From Methylotenera sp. (GTDB lineage Bacteria > Pseudomonadota > Gammaproteobacteria > Burkholderiales > Methylophilaceae): 64,000 nt of DNA. Of the stretch, positions 48,182 through 57,682 are shown in pieces. Made by a program: the position numbers and the translations under genes. Each line of letters starts with the position of its first letter. Within the stretch, counting starts at the first letter, position 1. The DNA lies in contig NZ_JABFRA010000019.1 in NCBI RefSeq assembly GCF_013141425.1, positions 1 through 64,000 of the forward strand. Direction: 5' to 3'. The notes beneath the pieces were generated by a model. It worked only from the letters and a program-made list of their open reading frames with translations. It was not told the origin of the DNA and searched no databases.

Positions 48182-48532
48182 TTATTTTTTTTTGGTGGCC
48201 GAGCAAGCACCATCTTTCATTTTTTCAGCACTGCAAGAGCCCTCTTTTGCTTTGCTGGTCTCTGCCTTTTCAGCAGAACAACTACCTTCTTTTGATTTTT
48301 CGGCACTGCAAGAACCTTCTTTGGCTTTTTCTGCTTTTTTCTTATCTGCACCGCATTTTCCTGTGCCACATTTTCCATCTTTTGCTTTTTCGTCATGATC
48401 GGCTACTTGATAGCCGGAAGATAACGATTTAACTACAAATGGGTTTTCAGCCGCACTCACTGAAGCTGTAGCCATTGACAATGCAAATGCGCTACTTACA
48501 GCAAGGGCAATTGATTTTTTTGTGTTGTTCAT
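48182..48532 (-). CDS. Bufferin/HvfA-like precursor peptide with repeated Cys motifs
   Basis: Signal peptide MNNTKKSIALAVSSAFALSMATASVSA, then NPFVVKSLSSGYQVADHDEKAKDGKCGTGKCG and EGSCSAEK repeats; immediately upstream of the MNIO gene. Confidence 0.9.
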   Translation of the reverse strand: MNNTKKSIALAVSSAFALSMATASVSAAENPFVVKSLSSGYQVADHDEKAKDGKCGTGKCGADKKKAEKAKEGSCSAEKSKEGSCSAEKAETSKAKEGSCSAEKMKDGACSATKKK

Positions 48533-48574
48533 GATAGATCCTTTTGGTAAATTAAGTTAAAAGTAAATACAGTT

Positions 48575-48847
48575 TTAATGGTTTTTAGATTCAATATGAC
48601 TGGAAATTTGCTGAAAAATTCTAGTTTTTGATTCTAATGGAAGTTGTAAGGTATCGTCATTTTCCGTTTCAAGTCTAATGCGTTTAGTTGCATTGTTAAT
48701 TAAACGCAGCTGCTGCCTAAAACGCGTACACGCAGCACACAAAAGTAAATGAAATTTTAATTTTATGCGCTTCGAACTAGATAATGGATTCTCTAATGAC
48801 TGTGAGATGAGTTGGCTAGCTTGTTTGCAATTGAGCATGAATTTCAT
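48575..48847 (-). CDS. Putative zinc-finger anti-sigma factor (zf-HC2-like)
   Basis: CKQASQLISQSLENPLSSSKRIKLKFHLLLCAACTRFRQQL; directly downstream of an ECF sigma gene. Confidence 0.85.
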   Translation of the reverse strand: MKFMLNCKQASQLISQSLENPLSSSKRIKLKFHLLLCAACTRFRQQLRLINNATKRIRLETENDDTLQLPLESKTRIFQQISSHIESKNH

Positions 48848-48851
48848 GTTG

Positions 48852-49409
48852 TTACCCAGCTATCCAATTCATTTCTAGACATTTTCTTAATCCCATACGG
48901 GCCCGATACAACATCACCCAAGCATTGGTCGCCGTAATCCCCAGTTCCTTACAAATATTTTCATTATCACTCTCATGCACATCACGCATGACAAAAATTG
49001 TAGCCAACTTAGCTGGCAATTTGTCGATGCAGCTGCTCAATATCGTCAAAAATTGCTTTTGTTTAAGGATATCTTCGGGCATATCCAATGCCTGTGGCTT
49101 TTCAAGCCAATGACCACTTTTATCAAAAAAATCGTCCATGCTGGTGTCCGAGGCATCCAAATCAATTAAATCGGAAAGGGGTTGTTCGCGTATTCGCTTA
49201 CGCTGAATATCAATAATTTTATGTTTGAGAATAGCTGTGAGCCAAGTTCTGGCTGAAGATTCACCACTAAAACTGTTGTTATTAATGCTGGCCAGCAGGG
49301 TTTCTTGCACGGCATCTTCTGCCAACTGTGGGTCGCGTAACCTTGCCAATGCAAAGCGATACAGATAATCACCATGCTCATTCAGCCAAACATTGATATT
49401 TTCATTCAT
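48852..49409 (-). CDS. ECF-family RNA polymerase sigma factor
   Basis: sigma2 DYLYRFALARLRDPQLAEDAVQETLLASI; sigma4 LPAKLATIFVMRDVHESDNENICKELGITATNAWVMLYRARMGLRKCL. Confidence 0.95.
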   Translation of the reverse strand: MNENINVWLNEHGDYLYRFALARLRDPQLAEDAVQETLLASINNNSFSGESSARTWLTAILKHKIIDIQRKRIREQPLSDLIDLDASDTSMDDFFDKSGHWLEKPQALDMPEDILKQKQFLTILSSCIDKLPAKLATIFVMRDVHESDNENICKELGITATNAWVMLYRARMGLRKCLEMNWIAG

Positions 49410-49849
49410 TAAGAAAATCCAGCTTTTTGGTTAAGTAAATTCAAATAGTATTCGGAATCCAGAGCTTGATTATTACGTTGTGCCTGCCAAATGGTTTCCG
49501 CAAGGCAATCAATCAAATCATGATAGGCAAGGTGGTTATCATGATGTTTGATGCGTAATTTGTCATAAATCTTGCTGATACCGATGGGTTGATTTATGGA
49601 GATTTGCTCGATGATCGATAAATGCAAAGTGATATGCAAAAATGGATTAGTTTCACCCATCTCAGGAAAGTACTGTTGATGCATATAGCGTTCAGGCGAG
49701 TCGAATACCACCTTATATTCAGGGTGCATCTGAATGACTTCTACCGCGATTTTTTCTAAATCCGTTAGTGCTTGTTGTTGTTTGAACTTTGCCCATGCGT
49801 CAAATAAGAATTGACGGGCTTGGTCGCGGCTAGGATTATAAAGACTCAT
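49409..49849 (-). CDS. DUF1841 family protein
   Basis: MSLYNPSRDQARQFLFDAWAKF...HPEYKVVF...NPFLHITLHLSIIEQISINQP pattern. Confidence 0.85.
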   Translation of the reverse strand: MSLYNPSRDQARQFLFDAWAKFKQQQALTDLEKIAVEVIQMHPEYKVVFDSPERYMHQQYFPEMGETNPFLHITLHLSIIEQISINQPIGISKIYDKLRIKHHDNHLAYHDLIDCLAETIWQAQRNNQALDSEYYLNLLNQKAGFS

Positions 49850-49890
49850 TGGATTAGTTTAGTACGCATTTTTAGCAAAGTGTAAAATTA

Positions 49891-51009
49891 TCAAGAAAGT
49901 TTAGAAAATAAGCTAAGTACTGCAGAATAAGACAATAATTGATTTTTACCTGCTACTGAGGCAATCTCGCCATTGCCATAAAATCCAAGTAGCGGCATTT
50001 CTGGGAACTGCTTTGTAATAACATTTAAATCATGATCAATACCATCATAAAAAGGTCCGCGGCCCAAGCAGGAAAAAAGCAAGCCAAAATCGGGAAGTGC
50101 CTTTAATTGCTCGGTCAATTGTATGGAGGTCAGCAGTAAATCAGATTCTGCAGCAGTTTTATCACGCACTCCCCAGCATAAGTACTGATTTGCTTTTAGT
50201 GCCTGTGCAAGTGTAATGCTGTCATTTTCTTCATTAAAGCTTATCACGCTGGTTTGCTCGAATTCACCGTTTAGAATAGCTTCTGCACTGTCAGCATAAG
50301 TCGCCATGACCAGATGGGAAGGTAGCGGTACTTCATTCTTTCCAGAGCGGTTTCCCTTGCTGCTTGCGGAGGCTTTACCATGTGTGTTCCAAGCTTTTTT
50401 TAAGGCTAAATAAGCGGCTTGATTGCCGACTAATTCAACATCATACCCGTTGGCTTGCTGGATTTTTTTTGGTTTAGTCAGAAATTTTAAGCCATGCGAC
50501 GCTTTTGAGACTAATTTAGTACCTTTAATAAAAGCTTCAATGTGCCCGGTACTTTCGCCTTTAGCGTTTTTCCATACCGAAAATGGCCCATGTCCCACGG
50601 CGTCGCCTGATACGCCTCCATAGCGTACTTGTCCATCTTGCAGCCAATCGTTATTGAGTGCATTTGGTGCTGTGAGCGTTAAAAGTGGCTGAGAGGCGTG
50701 ATTTAAATCAGCCTGTTGAATGCTTACCTCACCTCCAAATACCATGACGGCTGCCGCTGGACTATCCAATACCCAGTCATCTTCGGTAAAAATTCCGCTA
50801 GCAGAGCAACCAAATACTTGCGTGCAGTTCGCGGCTTTTGCCGCAGCAAGGATGGCGGGCTGTGGGTCGCTAGCGAATTCTGAACTGAGTAGAAGTAATA
50901 CGCTGTTAGCAATCGTGATTCCTGCCTTATCCATGGCTTGCAAGGCGGCTTGTGACGCAAGTGCTGAATCTGCTTGCTTACCAATGGCGATGCTGGTGGC
51001 GACTTTCAT
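49891..51009 (-). CDS. FIST N/C domain sensory protein; start at ATG 51009
   Basis: FGCSASGIFTEDD, VRYGGVSGDAVGHG, FSCLGRGPFYDG...LLGFYGNGEIASVAG motifs. Confidence 0.9.
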   Translation of the reverse strand: MKVATSIAIGKQADSALASQAALQAMDKAGITIANSVLLLLSSEFASDPQPAILAAAKAANCTQVFGCSASGIFTEDDWVLDSPAAAVMVFGGEVSIQQADLNHASQPLLTLTAPNALNNDWLQDGQVRYGGVSGDAVGHGPFSVWKNAKGESTGHIEAFIKGTKLVSKASHGLKFLTKPKKIQQANGYDVELVGNQAAYLALKKAWNTHGKASASSKGNRSGKNEVPLPSHLVMATYADSAEAILNGEFEQTSVISFNEENDSITLAQALKANQYLCWGVRDKTAAESDLLLTSIQLTEQLKALPDFGLLFSCLGRGPFYDGIDHDLNVITKQFPEMPLLGFYGNGEIASVAGKNQLLSYSAVLSLFSKLS

Positions 51010-51022
51010 ATTTTTCTTATAT

Positions 51023-51670
51023 TTAAACCGTGACCGTATGAAATTCTTTTGCCCCGTATTCACATAAATCCGCAATGCAACATTCTGCGCATTTAGGCTT
51101 ACGTGCTGTGCAGGTGTAGCGTCCATGCAAAATCAGTAAATGATGCGCGTCCTGTAGAAATTCTGCTGGTATGGATTTTAGATATTTCATTTCCACCTCT
51201 AGAACAGTTTTGCCGGTCGCAAGCTTAATGCGATTTCCCAAGCGAAATAAATGGGTATCTACTGCAATGGTGGCCTCCCCAAATGCCGTATTTAAAATAA
51301 CATTGGCCGTTTTTCTTCCTACACCTGGAAGAGCTTCTAGTGCTTTGCGGTTGTTTGGCACCTGCGATTGATGCAAGGAAATTAATATTTCACAAGTCGC
51401 CAGAACGTTTTTTGCTTTAGAGTGGTAGAGGCCAATTGTACGTATGTATTCTTCTAATTCATCTAATCCTAATGCCAATATACTTTCTGGCGTATTTGCG
51501 ACGGTAAAGAGTCGATCGGTGGCAAGGTTTACACTTTTGTCCGTTGCCTGCGCAGATAATATTACCGCAATCAGCAGTTCAAAGGTATTGCGATGCTTGA
51601 GCTCGGTGGTGGGGTTCGGAATTGCAAGGCTTAAGCGTTTGAAAATTTCAAAGCGTTTTTTTGCATTCAT
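51023..51670 (-). CDS. nth: Endonuclease III
   Basis: LPGVGRKTANVILN helix-hairpin-helix; C-terminal 4Fe-4S cysteines CTARKPKCAECCIADLC. Confidence 0.98.
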   Translation of the reverse strand: MNAKKRFEIFKRLSLAIPNPTTELKHRNTFELLIAVILSAQATDKSVNLATDRLFTVANTPESILALGLDELEEYIRTIGLYHSKAKNVLATCEILISLHQSQVPNNRKALEALPGVGRKTANVILNTAFGEATIAVDTHLFRLGNRIKLATGKTVLEVEMKYLKSIPAEFLQDAHHLLILHGRYTCTARKPKCAECCIADLCEYGAKEFHTVTV

Positions 51671-51718
51671 GCTAAGCGCCCAAGGCTTGCAAAGGTTTGT
51701 GCAATATAGGTCAAAGGA

Positions 51719-52405
51719 CTAATGATCTAATGCGGGCTTCAATTGGGGTGTGGAAATATTAGTTTTTGATGCCTTTCTAATTTCAACCCAATTGCGTAAT
51801 GCAATCAACGTACCTAAGCCTAAAAATGCACCTGGCGGTAAAACGGCCAATAAAAATCCGTGGTAATCAGGAATAATCGTCAGTACAAACTGTTTGGCGG
51901 CAGGTCCAAAAGCAAGATCTAATCCAGTAAACAATGTGCCTTTGCCTATGATTTCGCGCATGCCGCCGAGTAAGCCTAAAACCAGCGTTAGGCCAATACC
52001 CATCATAAAACCGTCCAGTATGGATGGCACGGGTGAGTTTTTGGCGGCAAATGATTCGACTCTAGCTAACACAATGCAATTCACTACAATAAGCGGAATA
52101 AAAATCCCCAAGACCTTATGTAATGGATGTGCAAAGGCGTTAATGGATAAATCAATGACGGTCACCAGAGCGGCAATCACTAATATAAACACTGGTACGC
52201 GAATTTCACTGGGGATAAATCTACGCACTGGCGAAACCGCGCCATTGGAGGCGGCCATAACTAATGCTGTAGCCAAGCCCAGACTCAACCCATTTACCGC
52301 TGTTGTGGTTACTGCCAGTGTCGGGCATAGCCCTAATAGCTGAACTACACCTGGATTCTGTTTCCAAAGTCCATTAACTGTAATTTCCTTATATAAATTG
52401 CTCAT
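51719..52405 (-). CDS. rnfE: Electron transport complex subunit RnfE
   Basis: GLWKQNPGVVQLLGLCPTLAVT, VVNCIVLARVESFAAKN motifs. Confidence 0.95.
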   Translation of the reverse strand: MSNLYKEITVNGLWKQNPGVVQLLGLCPTLAVTTTAVNGLSLGLATALVMAASNGAVSPVRRFIPSEIRVPVFILVIAALVTVIDLSINAFAHPLHKVLGIFIPLIVVNCIVLARVESFAAKNSPVPSILDGFMMGIGLTLVLGLLGGMREIIGKGTLFTGLDLAFGPAAKQFVLTIIPDYHGFLLAVLPPGAFLGLGTLIALRNWVEIRKASKTNISTPQLKPALDH

Positions 52406-52414
52406 GAATGTTCC

Positions 52415-53053
52415 TTAAACGGCTTCGCCAGTAACAGAAAAAAGCGTTTGTTTATTCGTTTCAAAATACTGCAAAGCTTTTAACACAGCCTTAACTACCG
52501 CGCGCGGTGTAATGGTTGCGCCCACCATGTAGTCAAACTTGCCACCATCTTTCTTAACTTGCCATTGTTGCGTTGGTGTTTTATGGACAGATTCATCATT
52601 AAATAGTTTTATCCAATTGCCGTGCGCAATGTCAATATAATCACCTAGGCCAGGGGTTTCCTTGTGTGTTAGAACGCGTACGCCGCTAATTGAGCCATCT
52701 GCACGTATTGCAATTAACAGCTTGATATCACCGCTATAGCCATCATGAGCAATCGCTTCCAAAATCACACCAGCCGTTTTTTGGTTGAGTTTGGCAACAT
52801 TAGCCACTGTTGGTAAATAATTGCCTAATAATTCATTTGGTGCAATTTCAATGGCTTCATTTAATAAATCATTATCGTAGGTGCTTTCAGGCAAAATTTG
52901 TTTAAACAAGGCCAAACGGGCCTCTTTCTCACTCGCTTCAATCGGCGCACGTGTGATTTTAAAGATGAAAGCCAGTAATAGCGTACCGATAAAGGCAAAA
53001 GCAATCATCGTGACAGCAGTTTTTACCGTGTGTTTTAGTATGGTTTCAGGCAT
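52415..53053 (-). CDS. rnfG: Electron transport complex subunit RnfG
   Basis: GYSGDIKLLIAI, HKETPGLGDYI, FDYMVGATITPRAVV FMN-attachment motif. Confidence 0.95.
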   Translation of the reverse strand: MPETILKHTVKTAVTMIAFAFIGTLLLAFIFKITRAPIEASEKEARLALFKQILPESTYDNDLLNEAIEIAPNELLGNYLPTVANVAKLNQKTAGVILEAIAHDGYSGDIKLLIAIRADGSISGVRVLTHKETPGLGDYIDIAHGNWIKLFNDESVHKTPTQQWQVKKDGGKFDYMVGATITPRAVVKAVLKALQYFETNKQTLFSVTGEAV

Positions 53054-53088
53054 GTTTGTCTAGTGTTTAAATTAGTCTTGTGTCTAGC

Positions 53089-54108
53089 TTATTTTTCGTG
53101 CCCAAACACTCGTGGTTGAGTGTAGGCATCAATCAGCGGTACGCACATATTCATCAGCAGTACTGCAAATGCAACACCGTCTGGATAGCCTCCATAGACG
53201 CGAATTAAATACGTGAGTACGCCAATGCCAGTTGCAAAATAAAGCTTGCCTTTGGGCGTTGTGGGCCCGCTAATTGGGTCGGTGATGATAAAGAAGGCAC
53301 ACAATAAAGATGCTCCACTCATCAGGTGAAAAAGTGGGTTGGCAAAATGTGTAGGATCACCCACATAAAACAGAAGTGAGATGGTTGCTAGCGCTACTAG
53401 AAAGGCTGTGGGCAGGTGCCAACTAATAATACGTTGTTGCAGTAAATACAAGCCACCTAGTAAGTAGGCGCCAGTGACAATTTCGCCGCCTTTTGCACCA
53501 TAGGCACCGAATATGGGTGCTTGTGTAATGCTCGAAACTTCATGTTTGAGCATTAATTGTGTTTTCAAATAATCTAGGGGCGTGGCTGAGGTGATGGCAT
53601 CAACTTTAATCCCATTCGGAAGTGCGTGACTGAAAATGAAATTTAATTGATCAACAAAGCCAAGCGGATGCTCAGCCAATATTAGTGGTGCGGGCCATTT
53701 GGTCATAATAGTCGGAAATGAAATCAGCAATACCGCATAGCCGACCATTGCGGGGTTGAACGGGTTGTAACCTAGTCCGCCATAAAGTTGCTTGGCGATG
53801 ACGATAGCAAAGAAAGTGCCAACCACAACCAACCACCAAGGAGCTAAAGGCGGTAAGGCCAACGCCAATAACCATGCAGTTACCACAGCACTCATGTCCA
53901 TTAAATATGGTTTTATTGGGCGTTGACGAATTTTCAGTAAGGCTGCTTCAGCAATTAAAGCCGTCGTGGTGGCAATTGACAGGGACACTAAAATCCCGCC
54001 ACCGTAAATCCAAGTGTAAGCAATAATGCCAGGCATCAACGCCAGCAACACTTTAAGCATGATTGTGCTTACGGTAGGAGCGTCAGTAATGTAGGGGGAG
54101 CGATTCAA
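53089..54108 (-). CDS. rnfD: Electron transport complex subunit RnfD
   Basis: YNPFNPAMVGYAVLLISFP, DAITSATPLDYLKT FMN motif, ITDPISGPTTPKGK. Confidence 0.96.
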   Translation of the reverse strand: MNRSPYITDAPTVSTIMLKVLLALMPGIIAYTWIYGGGILVSLSIATTTALIAEAALLKIRQRPIKPYLMDMSAVVTAWLLALALPPLAPWWLVVVGTFFAIVIAKQLYGGLGYNPFNPAMVGYAVLLISFPTIMTKWPAPLILAEHPLGFVDQLNFIFSHALPNGIKVDAITSATPLDYLKTQLMLKHEVSSITQAPIFGAYGAKGGEIVTGAYLLGGLYLLQQRIISWHLPTAFLVALATISLLFYVGDPTHFANPLFHLMSGASLLCAFFIITDPISGPTTPKGKLYFATGIGVLTYLIRVYGGYPDGVAFAVLLMNMCVPLIDAYTQPRVFGHEK

Positions 54109-54233
54109 TGGCGATTCCTAATGTTTAGTCATTGGCTTTTTGGACAACATCGGCCAGATGTTTGCCCAAATACCAGTAGTAAAAGAATTCGACAAGTTGG
54201 GCTTAAAGTTTTTTACTATTAACAAGTACATAT

Positions 54234-56141
54234 TTATTTGTCCTTAATGCCAACTTCTTCTCGAATAGCGTTAATTTTCGAGATTTCCTCTTGAACGGCT
54301 GGGCTGGCATTGTCTACATTTTTTGGACTTAATCCCGCCTGAGTAGCCGCTAGTTTCTGGGCTTTTGCGCGTTCAATCGCAGCGGCGATGAGCGCCTGTT
54401 TATCTGCTTTAGCTTTTAATTCTGCGGCTTCTGTTTCGGGTGTTTTAGAAATTTCAGGAGAAGTTGCTTTTTCTACTGGCGTGCCTGTCGCATTGGCTGA
54501 AGCTAATTTTTGCGCTTTTGCGCGGGCAATAGCAGCCGCTATGGCTGCTTGCTTGTCTGTTGCGGTAGCCGTATTAGTTTCAGCTTTAGACTCAGTTTCT
54601 TGCCTAGAGCTTGTTATCTCTACGCCAGTTTCAGTGGCGGCGCCATCAGCTAGTTTAGCTTCTGTTTTTCCAGCTTGCGCGCGTTCTGCATGTTTTTGAG
54701 CGCGCTCCAATTTTTCACGCTCAATACGTGCGATTCTAAAGTCGTTGCGTTCGCGGGCCAGGTCAGCCGCTTCTTTGGCTTTATCCGCGGCAATAATCTC
54801 ACTTTTAGCATAACGATAATATTGCACCAATGGAATGTCGCTTGGGCATACATAGCTACAACAACCGCATTCGATGCAATCAAATAAATTATAGTCACGT
54901 GCTTTTTCAAAGTTATCTGACTTTGAAAACCAATAGAGTTCTTGTGGTTGCAAATTGACAGGACAAGCCTCTGCGCAGCGTGCGCAGCGTATGCAAGGCA
55001 TGGCGGGTGGAGCTGCAGGGAACAATTTAGGCGTTGCGGCGATAATGCAGTTGGCCGCTTTGGTAATGGGGACTTGTGCATTGGGTAAATCAAAACCCAT
55101 CATCGGACCGCCCATAATGAAATGCGTGGTGTCCGCTTTCGCACCGCCAGCGGCTGTGATCAGTGTTTGTAATGGTGTACCGAACAGCACTTCAAAATTC
55201 TGCGGTGTTTCAACGTTGCCCGTAATGGTTACCACGCGGCCTACAGAAGGTTCACCAAACTCAAAATAACGATAAATCGCTAATACTGTCGCGATATTGA
55301 AGACCTGTATGCCAACGTCCGTCGAACGCTTGTCATTGGGGATTTCTACATTTAGCAACAAATGAATCAAACGGCGGGCATCGCCACTTGGGTAAAGAGT
55401 AGGGACAACTTTTACTGAAACGGCCTTGCTTTGGCATGCCGCAGTCATTGTACTGGCCGCTTGCGGCTTGTTATCTTCAATGCCAATGACGCATTTTTCT
55501 GCACCGAGTAGATAATTTACAATTTCAATGCCCTTGATGATTTCGTCTGCGCGTTCACGCATGAGCATGTCATCGCAGGTGATATAAGGTTCGCACTCAG
55601 CCGCGTTAATGACTAGTGTGTGGACGTTGGATTTGCCACTAGCGCCTAACTTAATGTGTGTGGGAAAAGTCGCGCCGCCCAGACCCACAATCCCCGATGC
55701 ACGTAAACTTTCTACCAATGTTTTTTTATCGGTATGCCGCCAGTCAATCGGCTGCAATTGACCCCAAGTGTCTTTGCAGTCTGGCACCAAGGTGATGCAC
55801 ATGTCAGGCAAGCCAGAAGGGTGAGGAATTACTTGCTCATTGATAGCCGTAATAGTGCCAGAAGTGGGGGCATGAATCGCCGCGGAAACGGAACCCTCAG
55901 CCTCAGCAAGCATTTGACCTTTTAAAACGTGGTCACCTGGTTTTACCAAAATTTTAGGGATGTAGCCAACATGTTGACGTAAAGGCAGCACAAGGTTTTT
56001 TGGAATGGCAAGTTTCGCGATTGGACGCGCTGTAGATTCCGCTTTGTGGTCGTGCGGGTGCACGCCACCATTGAACTTGTAGACATCCTTAAGCGAGGTG
56101 CCACGAATTAAATTACTTGCGAAATTGATAATTGCCTTCAT
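54234..56141 (-). CDS. rnfC: Electron transport complex subunit RnfC with extended repetitive C-terminus
   Basis: GLGGATFPTHIKL, NAAECEPYITCDD, two CxxCxxCxxxCP clusters; C-terminal IAAAIxRAKAQKLA repeats. Confidence 0.97.
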   Translation of the reverse strand: MKAIINFASNLIRGTSLKDVYKFNGGVHPHDHKAESTARPIAKLAIPKNLVLPLRQHVGYIPKILVKPGDHVLKGQMLAEAEGSVSAAIHAPTSGTITAINEQVIPHPSGLPDMCITLVPDCKDTWGQLQPIDWRHTDKKTLVESLRASGIVGLGGATFPTHIKLGASGKSNVHTLVINAAECEPYITCDDMLMRERADEIIKGIEIVNYLLGAEKCVIGIEDNKPQAASTMTAACQSKAVSVKVVPTLYPSGDARRLIHLLLNVEIPNDKRSTDVGIQVFNIATVLAIYRYFEFGEPSVGRVVTITGNVETPQNFEVLFGTPLQTLITAAGGAKADTTHFIMGGPMMGFDLPNAQVPITKAANCIIAATPKLFPAAPPAMPCIRCARCAEACPVNLQPQELYWFSKSDNFEKARDYNLFDCIECGCCSYVCPSDIPLVQYYRYAKSEIIAADKAKEAADLARERNDFRIARIEREKLERAQKHAERAQAGKTEAKLADGAATETGVEITSSRQETESKAETNTATATDKQAAIAAAIARAKAQKLASANATGTPVEKATSPEISKTPETEAAELKAKADKQALIAAAIERAKAQKLAATQAGLSPKNVDNASPAVQEEISKINAIREEVGIKDK

Positions 56142-56170
56142 GTTTGAGTCGTTATTATTGTTTCTACCAT

Positions 56171-56758
56171 CTAGTTGGTTTTGTTTGAATTGCTACTATT
56201 GGCTGCAAAAGGTACCGCCATGATGGGGATTACTGGGTATTTCCATTTCCAGTTATCGGGGTTTTCAGCAATGGGAATCATGGAAATACAATCGACTGGG
56301 CAAGGTGCCACGCACAGCTCGCAGCCTGTGCACTCCGATGCAATAATGGTATGCATGTGTTTTGCTGCGCCTAAAATGGCATCTACTGGACATGCTTGTA
56401 TGCATAATGTGCAACCGATGCAGACGGGCTCATCGATAAAAGCAACGGATTTTGGTTTTGGTAGGCCATGTTCAGCGTTCAGTGGTTTATATTCAACCCC
56501 CATTAAATCTGCCAATGCGCGAGCGCCTGCATCGCCACCAGGTGGGCATTGATTGATATCGGCTTCCCCCGCCGCTATTGCGGTAGCATAAGGTTTGCAA
56601 CCCGGATACCCGCACTGTCCGCACTGAGTTTGTGGCAATATAGCGTCGATGCGCGCGATTAATGGATCGCCTTCTACTTTAAAAAGTAAAGCAGCAATAC
56701 CTAGCAGCACACCAAGAACAAGTGCTAGGCCAAGCATGATATAAAGCGCAGTTAACAT
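56171..56758 (-). CDS. rnfB: Electron transport complex subunit RnfB
   Basis: [18 protein letters not shown], two 4Fe-4[25 protein letters not shown]. Confidence 0.97.
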   Translation of the reverse strand: MLTALYIMLGLALVLGVLLGIAALLFKVEGDPLIARIDAILPQTQCGQCGYPGCKPYATAIAAGEADINQCPPGGDAGARALADLMGVEYKPLNAEHGLPKPKSVAFIDEPVCIGCTLCIQACPVDAILGAAKHMHTIIASECTGCELCVAPCPVDCISMIPIAENPDNWKWKYPVIPIMAVPFAANSSNSNKTN

Positions 56759-56787
56759 GTTTTTATCATTTAGCTAAAGGGTTTTGG

Positions 56788-57399
56788 CTAGTATTTGTCG
56801 AGTCCGGCAAAACCCATGAAGGCCAGACTCATGAGTGCTGCAGTGACCATGGCAATAGCCGAGCCTCTCAGTGTAACAGGCACATCAGCTGCTTCTAAAC
56901 GCTCACGCATGGAGGCAAATAGAATCAATACCAGCGAAAAGCCGATTGCCCCACCTAATCCGAAGAAGAGTGATTCAGCAAAGCTATGGCTTGCTTGCGC
57001 ATTTAATAAGGGGATGCCTAATACGGCGCAATTGGTAGTAATAAGCGGCAAAAATATACCTAGCCCTTGATAGAGTGGTGGAAAGTTTTTTTCCATGACC
57101 ATTTCGGTTAGTTGCACCACGCCTGCGATAATCACTATGAACGAGAGTGTGCGTAGGTATTGCAAACCATTTGGTTCTAGCAGATATTGATTGATACCCC
57201 AACTGGTCATCGAACCGATACTTAGGACGAACGCAGTAGCACCAGCCATGCCGATAGAGGCTTCTAATTTTTTAGAAACGCCCATGAACGGGCAAAGCCC
57301 CAAAATTTTGACCAATACAATGTTATTCACAAGCACTGTGCCGATTAAAATCATAATGTAATGATGGAAATCTATTGTCATGGTAAATGTCTGAAGCAT
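56788..57399 (-). CDS. rnfA: Electron transport complex subunit RnfA
   Basis: [34 protein letters not shown] motifs. Confidence 0.97.
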   Translation of the reverse strand: MLQTFTMTIDFHHYIMILIGTVLVNNIVLVKILGLCPFMGVSKKLEASIGMAGATAFVLSIGSMTSWGINQYLLEPNGLQYLRTLSFIVIIAGVVQLTEMVMEKNFPPLYQGLGIFLPLITTNCAVLGIPLLNAQASHSFAESLFFGLGGAIGFSLVLILFASMRERLEAADVPVTLRGSAIAMVTAALMSLAFMGFAGLDKY

Positions 57400-57682
57400 T
57401 GCCTTGGATTATACCGCGCATCGTCTTTGCTAAATCAATCAAAGGCTTACTAAGTCAAGCTAGGACGCTTAATATAATGGTAAGTTTTAGCCTTGGCAAA
57501 GTATATGTAATTATACCTATATAACGAGAGTGAATACCTAATATTCACCAATGAATTTATAGTTGCATGAATTTTTTCATGCAGATTGATATGAAGATTA
57601 CCAGAAAGATTACTTGGATAAACTGTATATTTACCAAGCTTTTAAGTTAAAATAATCGATTATCAATCGTTTTAGGTAAGCT

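Noticed and set aside
48175-48432. Plus-strand ORFs over the bufferin precursor
   Set aside because: Generated by the Lys/Cys-rich repeats on the other strand; the minus-strand ORF has signal peptide, RBS and operon context
54388-54699. Plus-strand 103-aa ORF opposite rnfC tail
   Set aside because: Mirror of the Ala-rich rnfC repeat extension
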